Origin: Nocardia brasiliensis ATCC 700358
Lineage (GTDB): Bacteria > Actinomycetota > Actinomycetes > Mycobacteriales > Mycobacteriaceae
Reading direction: 5' to 3'
Assembly (NCBI RefSeq): GCF_000250675.2
Contig: NC_018681.1
Location: 4,650,001 to 4,714,000 of the forward strand
DNA length: 64,000 nucleotides
The notes beneath the pieces were generated by a model that saw only the letters and a program-made list of their open reading frames with translations, had not been told where the DNA came from and searched no databases. Position 1 is the stretch's first letter, and each line of letters starts with the position of its first letter. Positions 43,336-52,187 of this stretch are shown piece by piece. A program made the position numbers and the translations under genes.

Positions 43336-43495
43336 GACCGCATGCTACTTCCGCCGAGCCCACCCCCGTGGCATCTTCGATCAGATCCGGGGTTTCTCGC
43401 GCGTCGTACAGCCCGCACCGCGCGTCGCCGGGAGTGCTTGCGCCCGCAGGGTAATCGCAAGTTGTCCATAAGAATCGGCCGGTAGCATCCCCGCA

Positions 43496-45037
43496 ATGCG
43501 GGGCGATCTCACACAGGTCCTCGTCGATACCGACGTGTGGACCGATGACATGCTGAACAGTGCCGGGATACCGGTGATCGATGTGCCGTTCGTGACGATC
43601 GGCAGTGGGATCGGCTCGTTCGTCACCTACGACACGCTGCGCATCTTCGGGGTGCCCGCACAGGCGATGGCCGTGCTCGGGCCGCAGCAACATCCGTGGT
43701 CCTCCTACGAATATCTCACCCGGGTCTCGCAGATTCCGCGCGGCGAGCGACTGCGCAGCGATTCCGCGTCCGAGCCGGACAACATGTGGGGCTTTCCCTC
43801 GTACGCGGTGCGTGAGGCGATCGCGGACAAGTCGATCAAGCCGCTGTGGAATGTGTTCGTGGAGCCCATCTTCGCGAACTATTACACGCCGCGGGCCGGG
43901 CAGGCGTTCGTGGGGATGGAACGCGAATTCCATCGCATCGGGTACGCGAGTTCGTTGCATCGCGGGCATGTTCGCATGGTGCGCAAACGGCACGGCGGGG
44001 GCTATTTCACGATCCTGACCCCGCCCGCGGATTCCACGCCGACCAAGCGGATCGCGTTCCGCAGCACCTATGTGCATGTGGCCGTGGGATATCCCGGGCT
44101 CAAGCTGCTGCCCGATCTCCAGGAATATCGCGAGACCCATCGCGATCCCACCCGCGTGGTCAACGCCTACGAGCCGCACGAGCACGTCTACCAGGCGTTG
44201 CAGCGCAGACCGGGGACAGTGATGATCCGCGGGAGCGGGATCGTCGCGAGCCGGGTATTGCAGCGGCTCATCGACGATCGCGACCGGCTCCAGCTGAATA
44301 CGCAGATCCTGCATCTGTTCCGGACCTACGTCGCCAAAGCGCACGGCAAGAATGTGTTCAACCGGCGACCCGGCTCGCACGGCTGGGCGTATCAAGGGTT
44401 CAACTATCCGAAATCGGTGTGGGGCGGACAGCTCAAACAGAAGATCCGCAACCTGCAAGGCGAACAACGAGCCGAGGCCTACAAGGAGATCTCGGGAACC
44501 AACACCCCGATCCGGAATTCGTGGCAGAAACAGCTGCGGCGCGGCCGGGCCGAAGGGTGGTATCAGGTAATGGCCGGGACCATGCGCGCGCCGCGGCCCG
44601 CCGCAGGACGTCAGGGTGTGGTCGCGACGATCATGCCGGACGTGACTGCCGAATTGCCGGTGCCACCGCCGACCCAGCCGTTCGACACGACGGTCGATTA
44701 CATCATCGACTGCACCGGACTCGAAGCCGATATCCGGGAACATCGCCTGCTCGCCGATCTGCTCGATCACACCGGGGCCGGGCGTAATCCGGTCGGGCGG
44801 TTGGACGTCGACACCACCTTCGAATTGATCGGCACCCGAAGTGGCACCGGACGCATCTATGCATCCGGTAGCGCGACACTGGGCGGGCCGTTCATCGGCG
44901 TCGACACGTTCCTCGGGTTGCAGATCGCCGCGCAGGAGATCGCCGACGATCTTGCGGCGCTGGGGTTCTGCCGCCGGATGGGTCCGCTGCGCTCGACGAG
45001 CCAGTGGTGGTCATGGGTTACGAACAAGAAGATCTGA
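43496..45037 (+). CDS. FAD/NAD(P)-binding-like protein, function unknown
   Basis: 513 aa. Two nucleotide-binding-type glycine loops are visible: IGSGIGSF (G36, G38, G40) and MIRGSGIVAS near residue 245. Late in the chain come VDYIIDCTGLEAD, the usual ATG-like strand, and ASGSATLGGPFIGVDTFLGLQ, resembling the C-terminal FAD site of flavin monooxygenases. This pattern suggests a two-dinucleotide flavoprotein, but the central part (KRHGGGYF to GWAYQGFNYPKSVW) fits no family I know. It is the first gene of a tight operon with a small membrane protein and an FHA protein. Confidence 0.65.
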   Translation: MRGDLTQVLVDTDVWTDDMLNSAGIPVIDVPFVTIGSGIGSFVTYDTLRIFGVPAQAMAVLGPQQHPWSSYEYLTRVSQIPRGERLRSDSASEPDNMWGFPSYAVREAIADKSIKPLWNVFVEPIFANYYTPRAGQAFVGMEREFHRIGYASSLHRGHVRMVRKRHGGGYFTILTPPADSTPTKRIAFRSTYVHVAVGYPGLKLLPDLQEYRETHRDPTRVVNAYEPHEHVYQALQRRPGTVMIRGSGIVASRVLQRLIDDRDRLQLNTQILHLFRTYVAKAHGKNVFNRRPGSHGWAYQGFNYPKSVWGGQLKQKIRNLQGEQRAEAYKEISGTNTPIRNSWQKQLRRGRAEGWYQVMAGTMRAPRPAAGRQGVVATIMPDVTAELPVPPPTQPFDTTVDYIIDCTGLEADIREHRLLADLLDHTGAGRNPVGRLDVDTTFELIGTRSGTGRIYASGSATLGGPFIGVDTFLGLQIAAQEIADDLAALGFCRRMGPLRSTSQWWSWVTNKKI

Positions 45038-45041
45038 GCTG

Positions 45042-45485
45042 ATGCTGCCAACTTTGAACGGGCGTATCCAGACCCGTGTGCTCGCGTTGAGTGTGATCGG
45101 CGCCTTCGTCGCTGTGCTCATCACGCCGCTGCTGCCGACCGGTTCGCTGAGCCTGGGCCAGGCCTACCGGGTGACGCTGTCGGTGCTGCTCGCCACCGTT
45201 CTGGTCGGCGTGCTGTGGGAGTTGCTCTACCATTTCTTGCAACAGTTCCGCTGGGAAAAGGACTGGCCGACGCTGTTCGGCTTCCTGACCGTGATCAACG
45301 AGGGGGCACTCATGTGGGTGCTCGTAGACCGCACCACCCTCGTGCTCCCCGAGCACCTGCACCCCTCGCTCACCGCGTTCCTCATCCAGTTCGTCCTCAC
45401 CTGGATGGTGTTCTGGCTCATCGTGAACGGGCCGCTGCGGGTGCCGTTCCATCGTTGGCGATTCCAAGGTGGCAGGTTCCTGTGA
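45042..45485 (+). CDS. small integral membrane protein
   Basis: 147 aa from ATG 45042, four bases after the flavoprotein stop. About four hydrophobic segments (VLALSVIGAFVAVLITPLLP, VTLSVLLATVLVGVLWELLY, LFGFLTVINEGALMWVLVD, LIQFVLTWMVFWLIVNGPL) are separated by short loops, with a charged QQFRWEKDW cytosolic-type loop between the second and third. Family not recognised. Its stop overlaps the GTG of the FHA gene (GTGA), so the two proteins are made together. It may anchor the operon products at the membrane. Confidence 0.75.
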   Translation: MLPTLNGRIQTRVLALSVIGAFVAVLITPLLPTGSLSLGQAYRVTLSVLLATVLVGVLWELLYHFLQQFRWEKDWPTLFGFLTVINEGALMWVLVDRTTLVLPEHLHPSLTAFLIQFVLTWMVFWLIVNGPLRVPFHRWRFQGGRFL

Positions 45486-48079
45486 ACAGGCAGATCGAGG
45501 TCCTTCCCGGCGCGCACCTGGTGGCGAGCGCCGGCGGCGTGGTCGTTGTCGTCGCCCACCGGTCCGTGACACCGGTGACCCCCGCATCGATCGCGGGCCG
45601 CACCATGACGGCGCTGCTCGGGATCGTCCGGCGGGTCACCGCCGACGAACCCCGCCGCAGCGGGCGAACCGTCGCGCGGCTGGCCACCAACTGGCTGATG
45701 AGCCTGGAGAACGGCGACGAGGACGACGTCGAATTCGGTGTGCTCACACCGACCGACACCGGCGTCGCGGTCTTCCTGCACGGCGGGGTGAGCGCCGTCC
45801 TGGACGCAGGTCCGCGGACCGAAATACTGCGCGGCCGTGAAGCCGGATTCACCGTCGACCGCGTGGTGCTACCCGCCCCGTCCGTCGGTGCGGGGTTGTT
45901 CGTCGACGAAGTCGGCCTCGATATCGAAACCTTGCCGACCCGTGGGGTTTTCACGTTGACCGAAGGGACGACACCGGGGGCTGGAGCGGTCCTGTGGTTC
46001 GGCGCGAACGAGGCGGCGCTCGGCAGTATTGGTGTCCCGCACGCGGAAGGTGCGGCGGAGACCGCTGCCGCACGGCACACCGGACTGCCGGTCGCCCTCG
46101 GAGACGCACCGGCCGGCGCAGCCCAGCCCCCACCTGTTCCGACCGGAATTACCCACCCGCCCAAGGACGTCCGGCCCGGCACCGCACCGCGAGTGGCCCG
46201 GCCCACCGCCACAGACTTCAGCAAACACCCCGATCCAGCGCGCGATCACGGGGCAGGCGATGGCGCGACCGGTGCCGGTGCGTCCCGCGGCGCGGCTGCG
46301 GGTGGCGATCCGGCAGGAGTTGCACCCGAATCCGATTCGGGCAGTGGGCCGGTAGACGGATTCAGCGGTGCCCCACAAAGTTCGGCATCGGGCGCGGGCT
46401 CGTCCGGCTTCGTGCCGCGCGGTGCGGTCGGTGCAGACGATCGTCCCACCAGGTACATGCCGCCTGCAGGCAGCGATCGCGCCGCGTCCGCTGAGAGCGG
46501 GACAGCCGCGGCTATGGGGAGCGGTGCGTCCGGCGACGATGAGCGGCCGACGACATACATGCCGCCTGCCAGGAGTGAAAGTGCTGCGCCCGGTGGAGTA
46601 CGGGGTGCGGGGCGTAGTACGGATCGCAGTGACGTGGTGGCCGGGCGCGGTGACGCGCCGACGGAGTATGTCGCGGCTGCTGATGGTGGTTTGTCAGCAT
46701 TCGCGGGAAGTGTGGTGCCTCGGGGCGGTAAGCGGCCTTCGAAGGATATGCCGTCGTCGGGTAGTGATGCTCCGGCGGATTACGTGGACAGTGATGCCGT
46801 GCCACGCGGTTCGAGTCGCAGTGAGGGGGCGGCCCGAGATAGCAAGCCGGGTGACGGGGACGTGCCGTCGGGATACGTTGCGGCGGAGCGTAATTCGATG
46901 GAGGGCGTCGCGCCGAGCGGTGACGGGCGCCCCGGGACGTCGATGTCACCGCCAGGTGGTGACGTCCCGACTGAATATGCGGACAGTGGAGCGGTGAAGT
47001 CTGCCCTGGGCGGTCCGGAACGAGACGAGCGAGCCGGGGGCGGAGCGGCGGGCGGCGGGGACGCGCCGACGGAACATGTCGACAGTGGGGCGATCGGCTC
47101 TGCCCTGCGTGGTTCTCGCGGGTCGGGGCTAAGTGTCGCGCCCGGGGGAGACGAGCACCGACGGAGGTCCTCTGCGGATGATGCCCCCGCCGAATACGTT
47201 GCGTCGGCGGATAGCGCGACGCGCGGCACCGACGCAGGTGCTATGGGTCGCGGTGGTGACAGCGGGGCGGTCGGAGAACGTGATGCGGTCGCTGGCGGCG
47301 GTGCTGACAGTGGGGCGTCGACCGTCTTGGGTGACGCCGGCCAGGACTCCGGGGTGGCCGATGAGCGGCCGACGTCGTATATGCCGCCGGCAGGTGTCAC
47401 GCCGCCGCGTCTGGTGAAGCCGAATGTGGTTGCGCCGCAAGAAGGGCGTCCGTCGAGCACGGACCCGCAGGAGCGGGTGGTGCACGACCGGGGTTCCGGG
47501 CCGGTGCATTACGGCGGTGCGGCGTCGGACATCGATATGCAGGAGACCATGGTGCCGACCTCGGCGCGGACTCCGCGCGTACCCGAGGTGGAGTCGAGCG
47601 ATCCGGGGGTGGTGATCAAGGGGTTCAAGTGTGCCCGTGACCATCTCAACGATCCGCGGGTGTCGTTCTGCGCGGTGTGCGGCATTCGGATGGATCAGCT
47701 CACCTGTGTGCTGACCGACGGCGTGCGCCCACCCTTGGGACTGCTACTGCTCGACGACGGCACCTCTTATGTTCTCGATGCCGACTGCGTCCTCGGCCGC
47801 GAACCCGAACACGCCGAGGCGGTTTCGCGCGGAGCCCGCCCGGTCCGCCTGGAAGATCGCTCCGGCGGCATGTCTCGCGCGCACGCCGAGATCCGCTTGG
47901 TCGACTGGGATGTCACCGTCGTCGACGGCGGCTCCACCAACGGCACCCACATCCGCCAACCCGGCCACCAGGATTGGTCCCGCGCCATCCCCGGCCACCC
48001 CGTCAAACTCATCCCCGGCGCCCAAGTCCAATTAGGCAGCCGCGTAGTAACTTTCGACTCCCAACACGGCCAACTCTAG
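45482..48079 (+). CDS. 865-aa FHA-domain protein with zinc ribbon and repetitive linker
   Basis: GTG start 45482. Residues 1-~180 form an unrecognised folded domain. About 200-690 is a Gly/Ser/Ala/Asp-rich linker with repeated motifs (DERPT-S/T-YMPPA; DAPTEYVDSGA). ETMVPT near 690 resembles phospho-Thr sites bound by FHA domains. About 717-733 holds CARDH...C730-AVC733, a zinc-ribbon-like half. About 765-860 is an FHA domain with GREPEH, SRAHAE (S798, H801) and STNGT intact, so phospho-threonine binding is likely. A Ser/Thr kinase substrate or adaptor role is the natural inference; no kinase gene is adjacent. Confidence 0.75.
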   Translation: MNRQIEVLPGAHLVASAGGVVVVVAHRSVTPVTPASIAGRTMTALLGIVRRVTADEPRRSGRTVARLATNWLMSLENGDEDDVEFGVLTPTDTGVAVFLHGGVSAVLDAGPRTEILRGREAGFTVDRVVLPAPSVGAGLFVDEVGLDIETLPTRGVFTLTEGTTPGAGAVLWFGANEAALGSIGVPHAEGAAETAAARHTGLPVALGDAPAGAAQPPPVPTGITHPPKDVRPGTAPRVARPTATDFSKHPDPARDHGAGDGATGAGASRGAAAGGDPAGVAPESDSGSGPVDGFSGAPQSSASGAGSSGFVPRGAVGADDRPTRYMPPAGSDRAASAESGTAAAMGSGASGDDERPTTYMPPARSESAAPGGVRGAGRSTDRSDVVAGRGDAPTEYVAAADGGLSAFAGSVVPRGGKRPSKDMPSSGSDAPADYVDSDAVPRGSSRSEGAARDSKPGDGDVPSGYVAAERNSMEGVAPSGDGRPGTSMSPPGGDVPTEYADSGAVKSALGGPERDERAGGGAAGGGDAPTEHVDSGAIGSALRGSRGSGLSVAPGGDEHRRRSSADDAPAEYVASADSATRGTDAGAMGRGGDSGAVGERDAVAGGGADSGASTVLGDAGQDSGVADERPTSYMPPAGVTPPRLVKPNVVAPQEGRPSSTDPQERVVHDRGSGPVHYGGAASDIDMQETMVPTSARTPRVPEVESSDPGVVIKGFKCARDHLNDPRVSFCAVCGIRMDQLTCVLTDGVRPPLGLLLLDDGTSYVLDADCVLGREPEHAEAVSRGARPVRLEDRSGGMSRAHAEIRLVDWDVTVVDGGSTNGTHIRQPGHQDWSRAIPGHPVKLIPGAQVQLGSRVVTFDSQHGQL

Positions 48080-48336
48080 GTGCAATCGGGAGCACCGCAC
48101 CGGGCACGGCGCGAGGTCCCGGCTAACTCGCGAGTGCCGCCATCGAGACCACTCGAGGAGGTCTGCGGGCTTCGGCCCACGCCCTCGCGGGTGCGCAGAT
48201 GGCCGAGGTCGGCTCGAATTCGGCGACCATGGCGAGGGTTTCGCACGAACAGCTTGCCGAACGGGTCTGCCCAGTCGCAGATCTGGTTGCCGAGCCCGAA
48301 CAGGTCGTCCAGGGATAGCCCGTCCTCCGTTGACAT
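48076..48336 (-). pseudogene. possible frameshifted small gene
   Basis: The 358 bp after the FHA gene (48080-48437) contains a minus-strand frame beginning MSTEDGLSLDDLFGLGNQ at 48336. After about residue 32 the coding character moves to another frame (VAEFEPTSAICAPARAWAEA, then a stop), as if one base had been lost. Family not recognised. It may be a decayed small gene. The AT-rich DNA just upstream could be its promoter. Confidence 0.3.
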
Positions 48337-48358
48337 ACCGTTCTCTCTAAAATACCTT
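48330..48358 (+). promoter_or_regulatory. sigma-70-like promoter ahead of the broken gene
   Basis: TTGACA (48330-48335) and TACCTT (48353-48358) are 17 bp apart, reading toward the broken gene at 48438. A small palindrome CTTTG-cttt-CAAAG (48356-48369) overlaps the start region and could be an operator. The DNA is locally AT-rich. Confidence 0.4.
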
Positions 48359-48437
48359 TGCTTTCAAAGTTATATCAAGATGAACAGGGTCGGCCTTTCC
48401 ATGCGGGCGGGCGCAACCCTTCATGGAGGAGAGACAA

Positions 48438-48702
48438 GTGACCGAACCAGCCGCACGCCTGCGCGCACTGACCATCGGATTGCACCCACGGGCCATGGAC
48501 TACAGTCGTTTCCCCGATCTGGACGAGGCACAACTCACGTCCAGGGTCGACGTCGCCAATGCCGCTCTACAGAACACCGAATTCGACGTCACGCCGTGCA
48601 TGGTCCACACCTCACCCGCGGAAGCTGAATCCGAAATCCGCAAGCTGCTGGCGAACCAGTCGTTCGATCTCGTCATGGTGGGCGGAGCGGTGCGGGCGTT
48701 CC
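48438..48702 (+). pseudogene. 5' fragment of an unknown Rossmann-like protein gene
   Basis: GTG 48438 follows a strong GGAGGAG site and opens with TEPAARLRALTIGLHPRAMD. About 85 codons later (FDLVMVGGAVRA) the homology stops and the sequence changes abruptly into the 3' part of a P-type ATPase gene in another frame. The fragment looks like the N-terminal half of a small alpha/beta protein found in bacteria without assigned function. The frame continues out of register to 49415, so any product would be a chimera with a nonsense tail. Confidence 0.6.
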
Positions 48703-49221
48703 CCGAGCACCGCGGAGCGGATCGCGGCCGGGCTCGGCATCGACACGGTGATCGCGGAGGTGCTGCCCGGCGACAAGGCGGCGAAGATCGCCGAGCTGCA
48801 ACGCGGGGGCCGCAAGGTCGCGATGGTCGGCGACGGTGTGAACGACGCGCCCGCGCTGGCGGGGGCCGATCTGGGGATCGCGATCGGTGCGGGCACCGAC
48901 GTCGCGATCGAGACCGCCGATCTGGTACTGATGCGTTCGGACCCGCTGGATGTGCCGACCGCTCTGCGCATCGGTCGCGGCACCTTGCGCAAGATGCACC
49001 AGAATCTGGCGTGGGCGGTCGGCTACAACACGATCGCGCTGCCGATCGCGGCGGGCGTGTTCGTTCCGGCGTTCGGGTTCACGCTGCGGCCGGAGATCGC
49101 CGCCATGTCGATGTCGGGTTCCAGTATCATCGTGGCGTTGAATGCGGTGTCGCTCAAGCGACTTCGACTGCCGGGACAGAGTCCGGCCCAGTCAGCGGAG
49201 GAGCGCCCCGCCCATCACTGA
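48703..49221 (+). pseudogene. 3' fragment of a heavy-metal P-type ATPase gene
   Basis: In the frame one base off from the preceding fragment, the last ~170 residues of a CtpA/CtpV-like metal-transporting ATPase are intact: STAERIAAGLGID, the hinge motif MVGDGVNDAPALAGADLG, GAGTDVAIETADLVLM, and the last two membrane spans ending in SGSSIIVALNAVSLKRLRL. The ATP-binding, phosphorylation (DKTG) and CPC-bearing parts are missing and the fragment has no start codon. It was joined to the upstream gene fragment by a deletion or recombination near 48700. Confidence 0.8.
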
Positions 49222-49473
49222 TCGCCCGCGGATCGTTCCGGCCGACCGGTCACGTGCCGCTGGAACGGATCTGGGGCGGCGTGGATTATCGGCCCGGCTT
49301 ACCGTCACGACCGCCTCCGCGATTGCGGCGGCAGGACCCACGCCGTCGGCCGCTGCACCCCACCAACTACAGCGCGCCACCATGGCGCTTCGCCCGCGGC
49401 ACCGAGTGGTGGTGAGCGGGCGCCGGCCGAGATAGGCGCCGCCCACCGCGACGCCGCCACCGACTGCGCGCTC

Positions 49474-49545
49474 CCGCGCACTTCTCGTCACCCCGCGCGC
49501 GTGTCAGCCGACCGACATGCGCGCGGGACGACGAGAAGTGCGCGG
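49474..49545. repeat. 72-bp inverted repeat
   Basis: In the 460 bp gene-free stretch 49222-49681, arms 49474-49500 and 49519-49545 pair over 27 positions with two mismatches (outer half CGCGCACTTCTCGTC, inner half CCCGCGCGC), and pairing continues weakly into the 18-nt centre. Such a long hairpin beside a recombined pseudogene could be a terminator, an insertion remnant or a recombination site. Nothing else is visible in this stretch. Confidence 0.7.
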
Positions 49546-49681
49546 CAGTCTGCGCACCGACTCCCTTGCGCCTGACGTCAGTGCCCGTGGTTCCACGCCG
49601 CCACAGCCTGACGATCGACCGGCCTGTGCACAGACAAACCGCCCTGTACATGTCTGAGACACTGGCCTAGATTCGGTGGTC

Positions 49682-50401
49682 ATGGACACGATTGAACTCA
49701 CCACCCCCGATGGACGGCTGGAGGCGATGATCGCCCGGCCGTCGGGACAGGGCCCGTGGCCCGGGGTCGTGGTGATCCACGATGCGGTGGGGTTCAGCGC
49801 CGATCTGCGGCGCACGATGCGCATGCTCGCCGACTACGGGTATCTGGCGGTCGCGCCGAACCTGTTCTCCCGCGGCCGGGTACGGTGCGTGCGCTCGATC
49901 TACCGGGCGCTGGTGTCCACCGGCGACGGACCGGCGGTGCGTGACGTGCTGGCCGCGCGCGATCACCTCGTCGCCCAACCGGACTGCACCGGGCGCACCG
50001 CCGTCGTCGGATTCTGCATGGGCGGCGGGTTCGCGTTGCTGGTGGCGCCCAAGGGGTTCGACGCGTCGGCGCCGTTCTATCCGTCACTGTTCGCCGATTA
50101 CCGGTCCGTGCTCGACGGCGCCTGCCCGGTGGTGGCCAGCTTCGGCCAGCGCGACCCCGTGTTGATCGGCAAGGCCGCCAAACTGGAACAGACCCTGACC
50201 GAGTTCGGTGTCGAGCACGACATCAAGGTCTACCCCGGCGTCACCCACGCGTTCGCCAACCTGACCGCGGCCGACCCGGTCCTGCGCGTCACCGGCCTGG
50301 GCTACAACGAGGACGCCTCCCGCGACGCATGGCAGCGCATCTTCGCCTTCTTCGACACCCACCTGTCCGCCGACAAACCCCCGGTCGCCGAATCCTCGTA
50401 G
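49682..50401 (+). CDS. dienelactone hydrolase family protein
   Basis: 239 aa from ATG 49682. The alpha/beta hydrolase fold has the family's cysteine nucleophile in GFCMGGG near residue 108, an acidic residue in FGQRDPV near 155, and His in YPGVTHAF near 187, the order of the DLH catalytic triad. DLH enzymes open the lactone ring of dienelactone in chloroaromatic breakdown, but many members have other esters as substrates. No other ring-cleavage gene is nearby. Monocistronic. Confidence 0.85.
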   Translation: MDTIELTTPDGRLEAMIARPSGQGPWPGVVVIHDAVGFSADLRRTMRMLADYGYLAVAPNLFSRGRVRCVRSIYRALVSTGDGPAVRDVLAARDHLVAQPDCTGRTAVVGFCMGGGFALLVAPKGFDASAPFYPSLFADYRSVLDGACPVVASFGQRDPVLIGKAAKLEQTLTEFGVEHDIKVYPGVTHAFANLTAADPVLRVTGLGYNEDASRDAWQRIFAFFDTHLSADKPPVAESS

Positions 50402-50439
50402 GTCAACGGCGTTGCGATGCATCGCGCGCGGATCATTAG

Positions 50440-50560
50440 GCGCGCCCGGCACCGGTAATCACCCCGACCGCAGCTGCGGGTCGGTGGCCAGCGCGGCGTT
50501 CATCGCCTCGGGACGGTTCAACGTGATGACGGCGATATAGCCCCGGGCGTTCCAGGGTGG
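50440..50560 (-). pseudogene. remnant of an enoyl-CoA hydratase gene
   Basis: Within the 614 bp gene-free stretch 50402-51015, the minus strand reads GYIAVITLNRPEAMNAAL and then DPQLRSG, a shift of frame, and VITGAGRA before a stop. These are the first two conserved blocks of crotonase-family proteins (normally VAVITLNRPEAMNAL ... VITGAGRAFCAG). Start, catalytic part and C-terminus are missing and the reading frame is broken, so this is a decayed gene. The rest of the stretch shows only an inverted repeat at 50700-50782. Confidence 0.65.
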
Positions 50561-50699
50561 CGGCGGACGAGGGCCCTCCTTCGAGGTCGGTCACGCGAAC
50601 CTACCGGGCGCGTCCACCACGACTGCCCGGATCCCGGTGAGCGGGACGGGATTTCGCCGCTGGGAACACATCCCTCACACACCGCCCCGGCGGCACGCG

Positions 50700-50782
50700 C
50701 TGGTCAGTTGATCACCAGGTAATGGTGGCGGCCTCGGCCGAGAGGCTTCCGCGACCTTTACACCTGGTGACCACTCGACCAG
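50700..50782. repeat. interrupted inverted repeat
   Basis: CTGGTC-N6-TCACCAGGT (50700-50720) is repeated in inverse orientation at 50762-50782, giving 15 matched bases per arm across a 41-bp interior that includes a CTCGGCCGAG palindrome. It could be a bipartite operator or transposon-end remnant; the nearest gene is the AI-2E-type permease 234 bp downstream. Confidence 0.5.
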
Positions 50783-51015
50783 TTCGAGTGTTGTGCTCGG
50801 ACGACCGCGCACAGCTCCGCCGAGTGTGACGGGCTCCTACCGGTTTCCGGCGCGTTGTGGACGCGTCGGACGTGGGGTGCCGTGCGAGACTGTGCCCGTG
50901 ATCGAGCGTCGGCATCGTTCGGGCGGCAACGTCCGGCGGCGTCGGTGGCCGCATGACGGGCAGCGTCGAGCAAAGGCGCACCGGTGCTGGAGTCGAGGAG
51001 CAGTGAGGCGCAGGC

Positions 51016-52179
51016 ATGAGTGAGCCGAAGGAAACGGCGGAGGAGATCCCCGCGGACCGTGGTCGGCGGCCGGGCAGGGATCGCGGTGAGGTGATCGGGT
51101 CGGGTCTGCTGTGGCTCGCGAAGTGGGCGCTGTGCATCGTCGCGATCGCGGCGGGCAGCTGGGTGCTGCTGTATCTGATCGGGAAACTGTGGGTGGTCAT
51201 CCTGCCGGTGGCGTTGGCGATCGTGGTCGCCACGGTGCTGTGGCCGCCGACGCGCTGGCTGGTCGAGCACGGTTTGAAGCCGGGCCTGGCCGCGACGATC
51301 ACCGTGGTCGGCTTCATCGCCGCGCTGGCCGGCGTGATCGCGCTGATCGTGCCCTCGGTGGTGGATCAGGCGCCGGAGCTGGCCGACAAATCCACCGCGG
51401 GCGTGAACAAGGTGCGCGACTGGTTGCAGGGCCCGCCGCTGCGTATCCGCGACGAACAGCTCAGTTCGGCGGTCGATGCGATCGTGTCCCGGTTGCAGTC
51501 GAGCGCCGAGCAGATCGCGACCGGCGTGTTCACCGGCGTGAGCACCGCGACCTCGGCCCTGATCACCCTGTTCCTCGTGCTCGTGCTGGCGTTCTTCTTC
51601 GTCAAGGACGGCCCGCGCCTGCTGCCCTGGTTGCACGCCGTGCTCGGCAGCCGCAGCGGACGCCACGTCGAAGAGGTGCTGAACCGGGTGTGGGTGACCC
51701 TCGGCGGATTCATTCGCACGCAGGCGCTGGTCAGCTTGATCGACGCGGTGTTCATCGGCGCCGGTCTGGTGATCCTGGGTGTGCCGTTGGCTTTGGTGCT
51801 GGCGGTGATCACGTTCATCGGTGGGTTCGTGCCGATCGTGGGCGCGTTCGTGGCGGGTGCGCTGGCGGTGCTCGTCGCGTTGGTCGGCAACGGGTTGACC
51901 ACGGCGTTGATCGTGCTGGCCATCGTGCTCGCGGTGCAGCAGCTGGAAGGCAATGTGCTGCAACCGGTGCTGCAGAGTCGCAGCATGCAGTTGCACGCGG
52001 TGGTGGTGCTGCTCGCGGTGACGGCGGGCGGGTCGCTGTACGGGATCGTCGGCGCGTTCCTGGCCGTGCCGGTCGCCGCGATCGTCGCCGTCGTGGTCCG
52101 CTACATCGGTGAACAGATCGACGTGGTCACCACCGCACCGCCCGAATCCGACGACGAAGTCCGACCCGCCCCCGAGTAA
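51016..52179 (+). CDS. AI-2E family transporter
   Basis: 387 aa. Eight predicted spans with the family's characteristic long central loop: spans at ~28-45, 50-78 and 93-115, a polar region ~120-170 (GPPLRIRDEQLSSAVDAIV), then the C-terminal spans including FVPIVGAFVAGALAVLVAL and QQLEGNVLQPVLQ. Named for the E. coli AI-2 exporter TqsA; other members are Na+/H+ or K+ antiporters or of unknown substrate. The MFS gene starts 8 bp after its stop, so the two form an operon. Confidence 0.85.
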   Translation: MSEPKETAEEIPADRGRRPGRDRGEVIGSGLLWLAKWALCIVAIAAGSWVLLYLIGKLWVVILPVALAIVVATVLWPPTRWLVEHGLKPGLAATITVVGFIAALAGVIALIVPSVVDQAPELADKSTAGVNKVRDWLQGPPLRIRDEQLSSAVDAIVSRLQSSAEQIATGVFTGVSTATSALITLFLVLVLAFFFVKDGPRLLPWLHAVLGSRSGRHVEEVLNRVWVTLGGFIRTQALVSLIDAVFIGAGLVILGVPLALVLAVITFIGGFVPIVGAFVAGALAVLVALVGNGLTTALIVLAIVLAVQQLEGNVLQPVLQSRSMQLHAVVVLLAVTAGGSLYGIVGAFLAVPVAAIVAVVVRYIGEQIDVVTTAPPESDDEVRPAPE

Positions 52180-52187
52180 CCCCGCCG

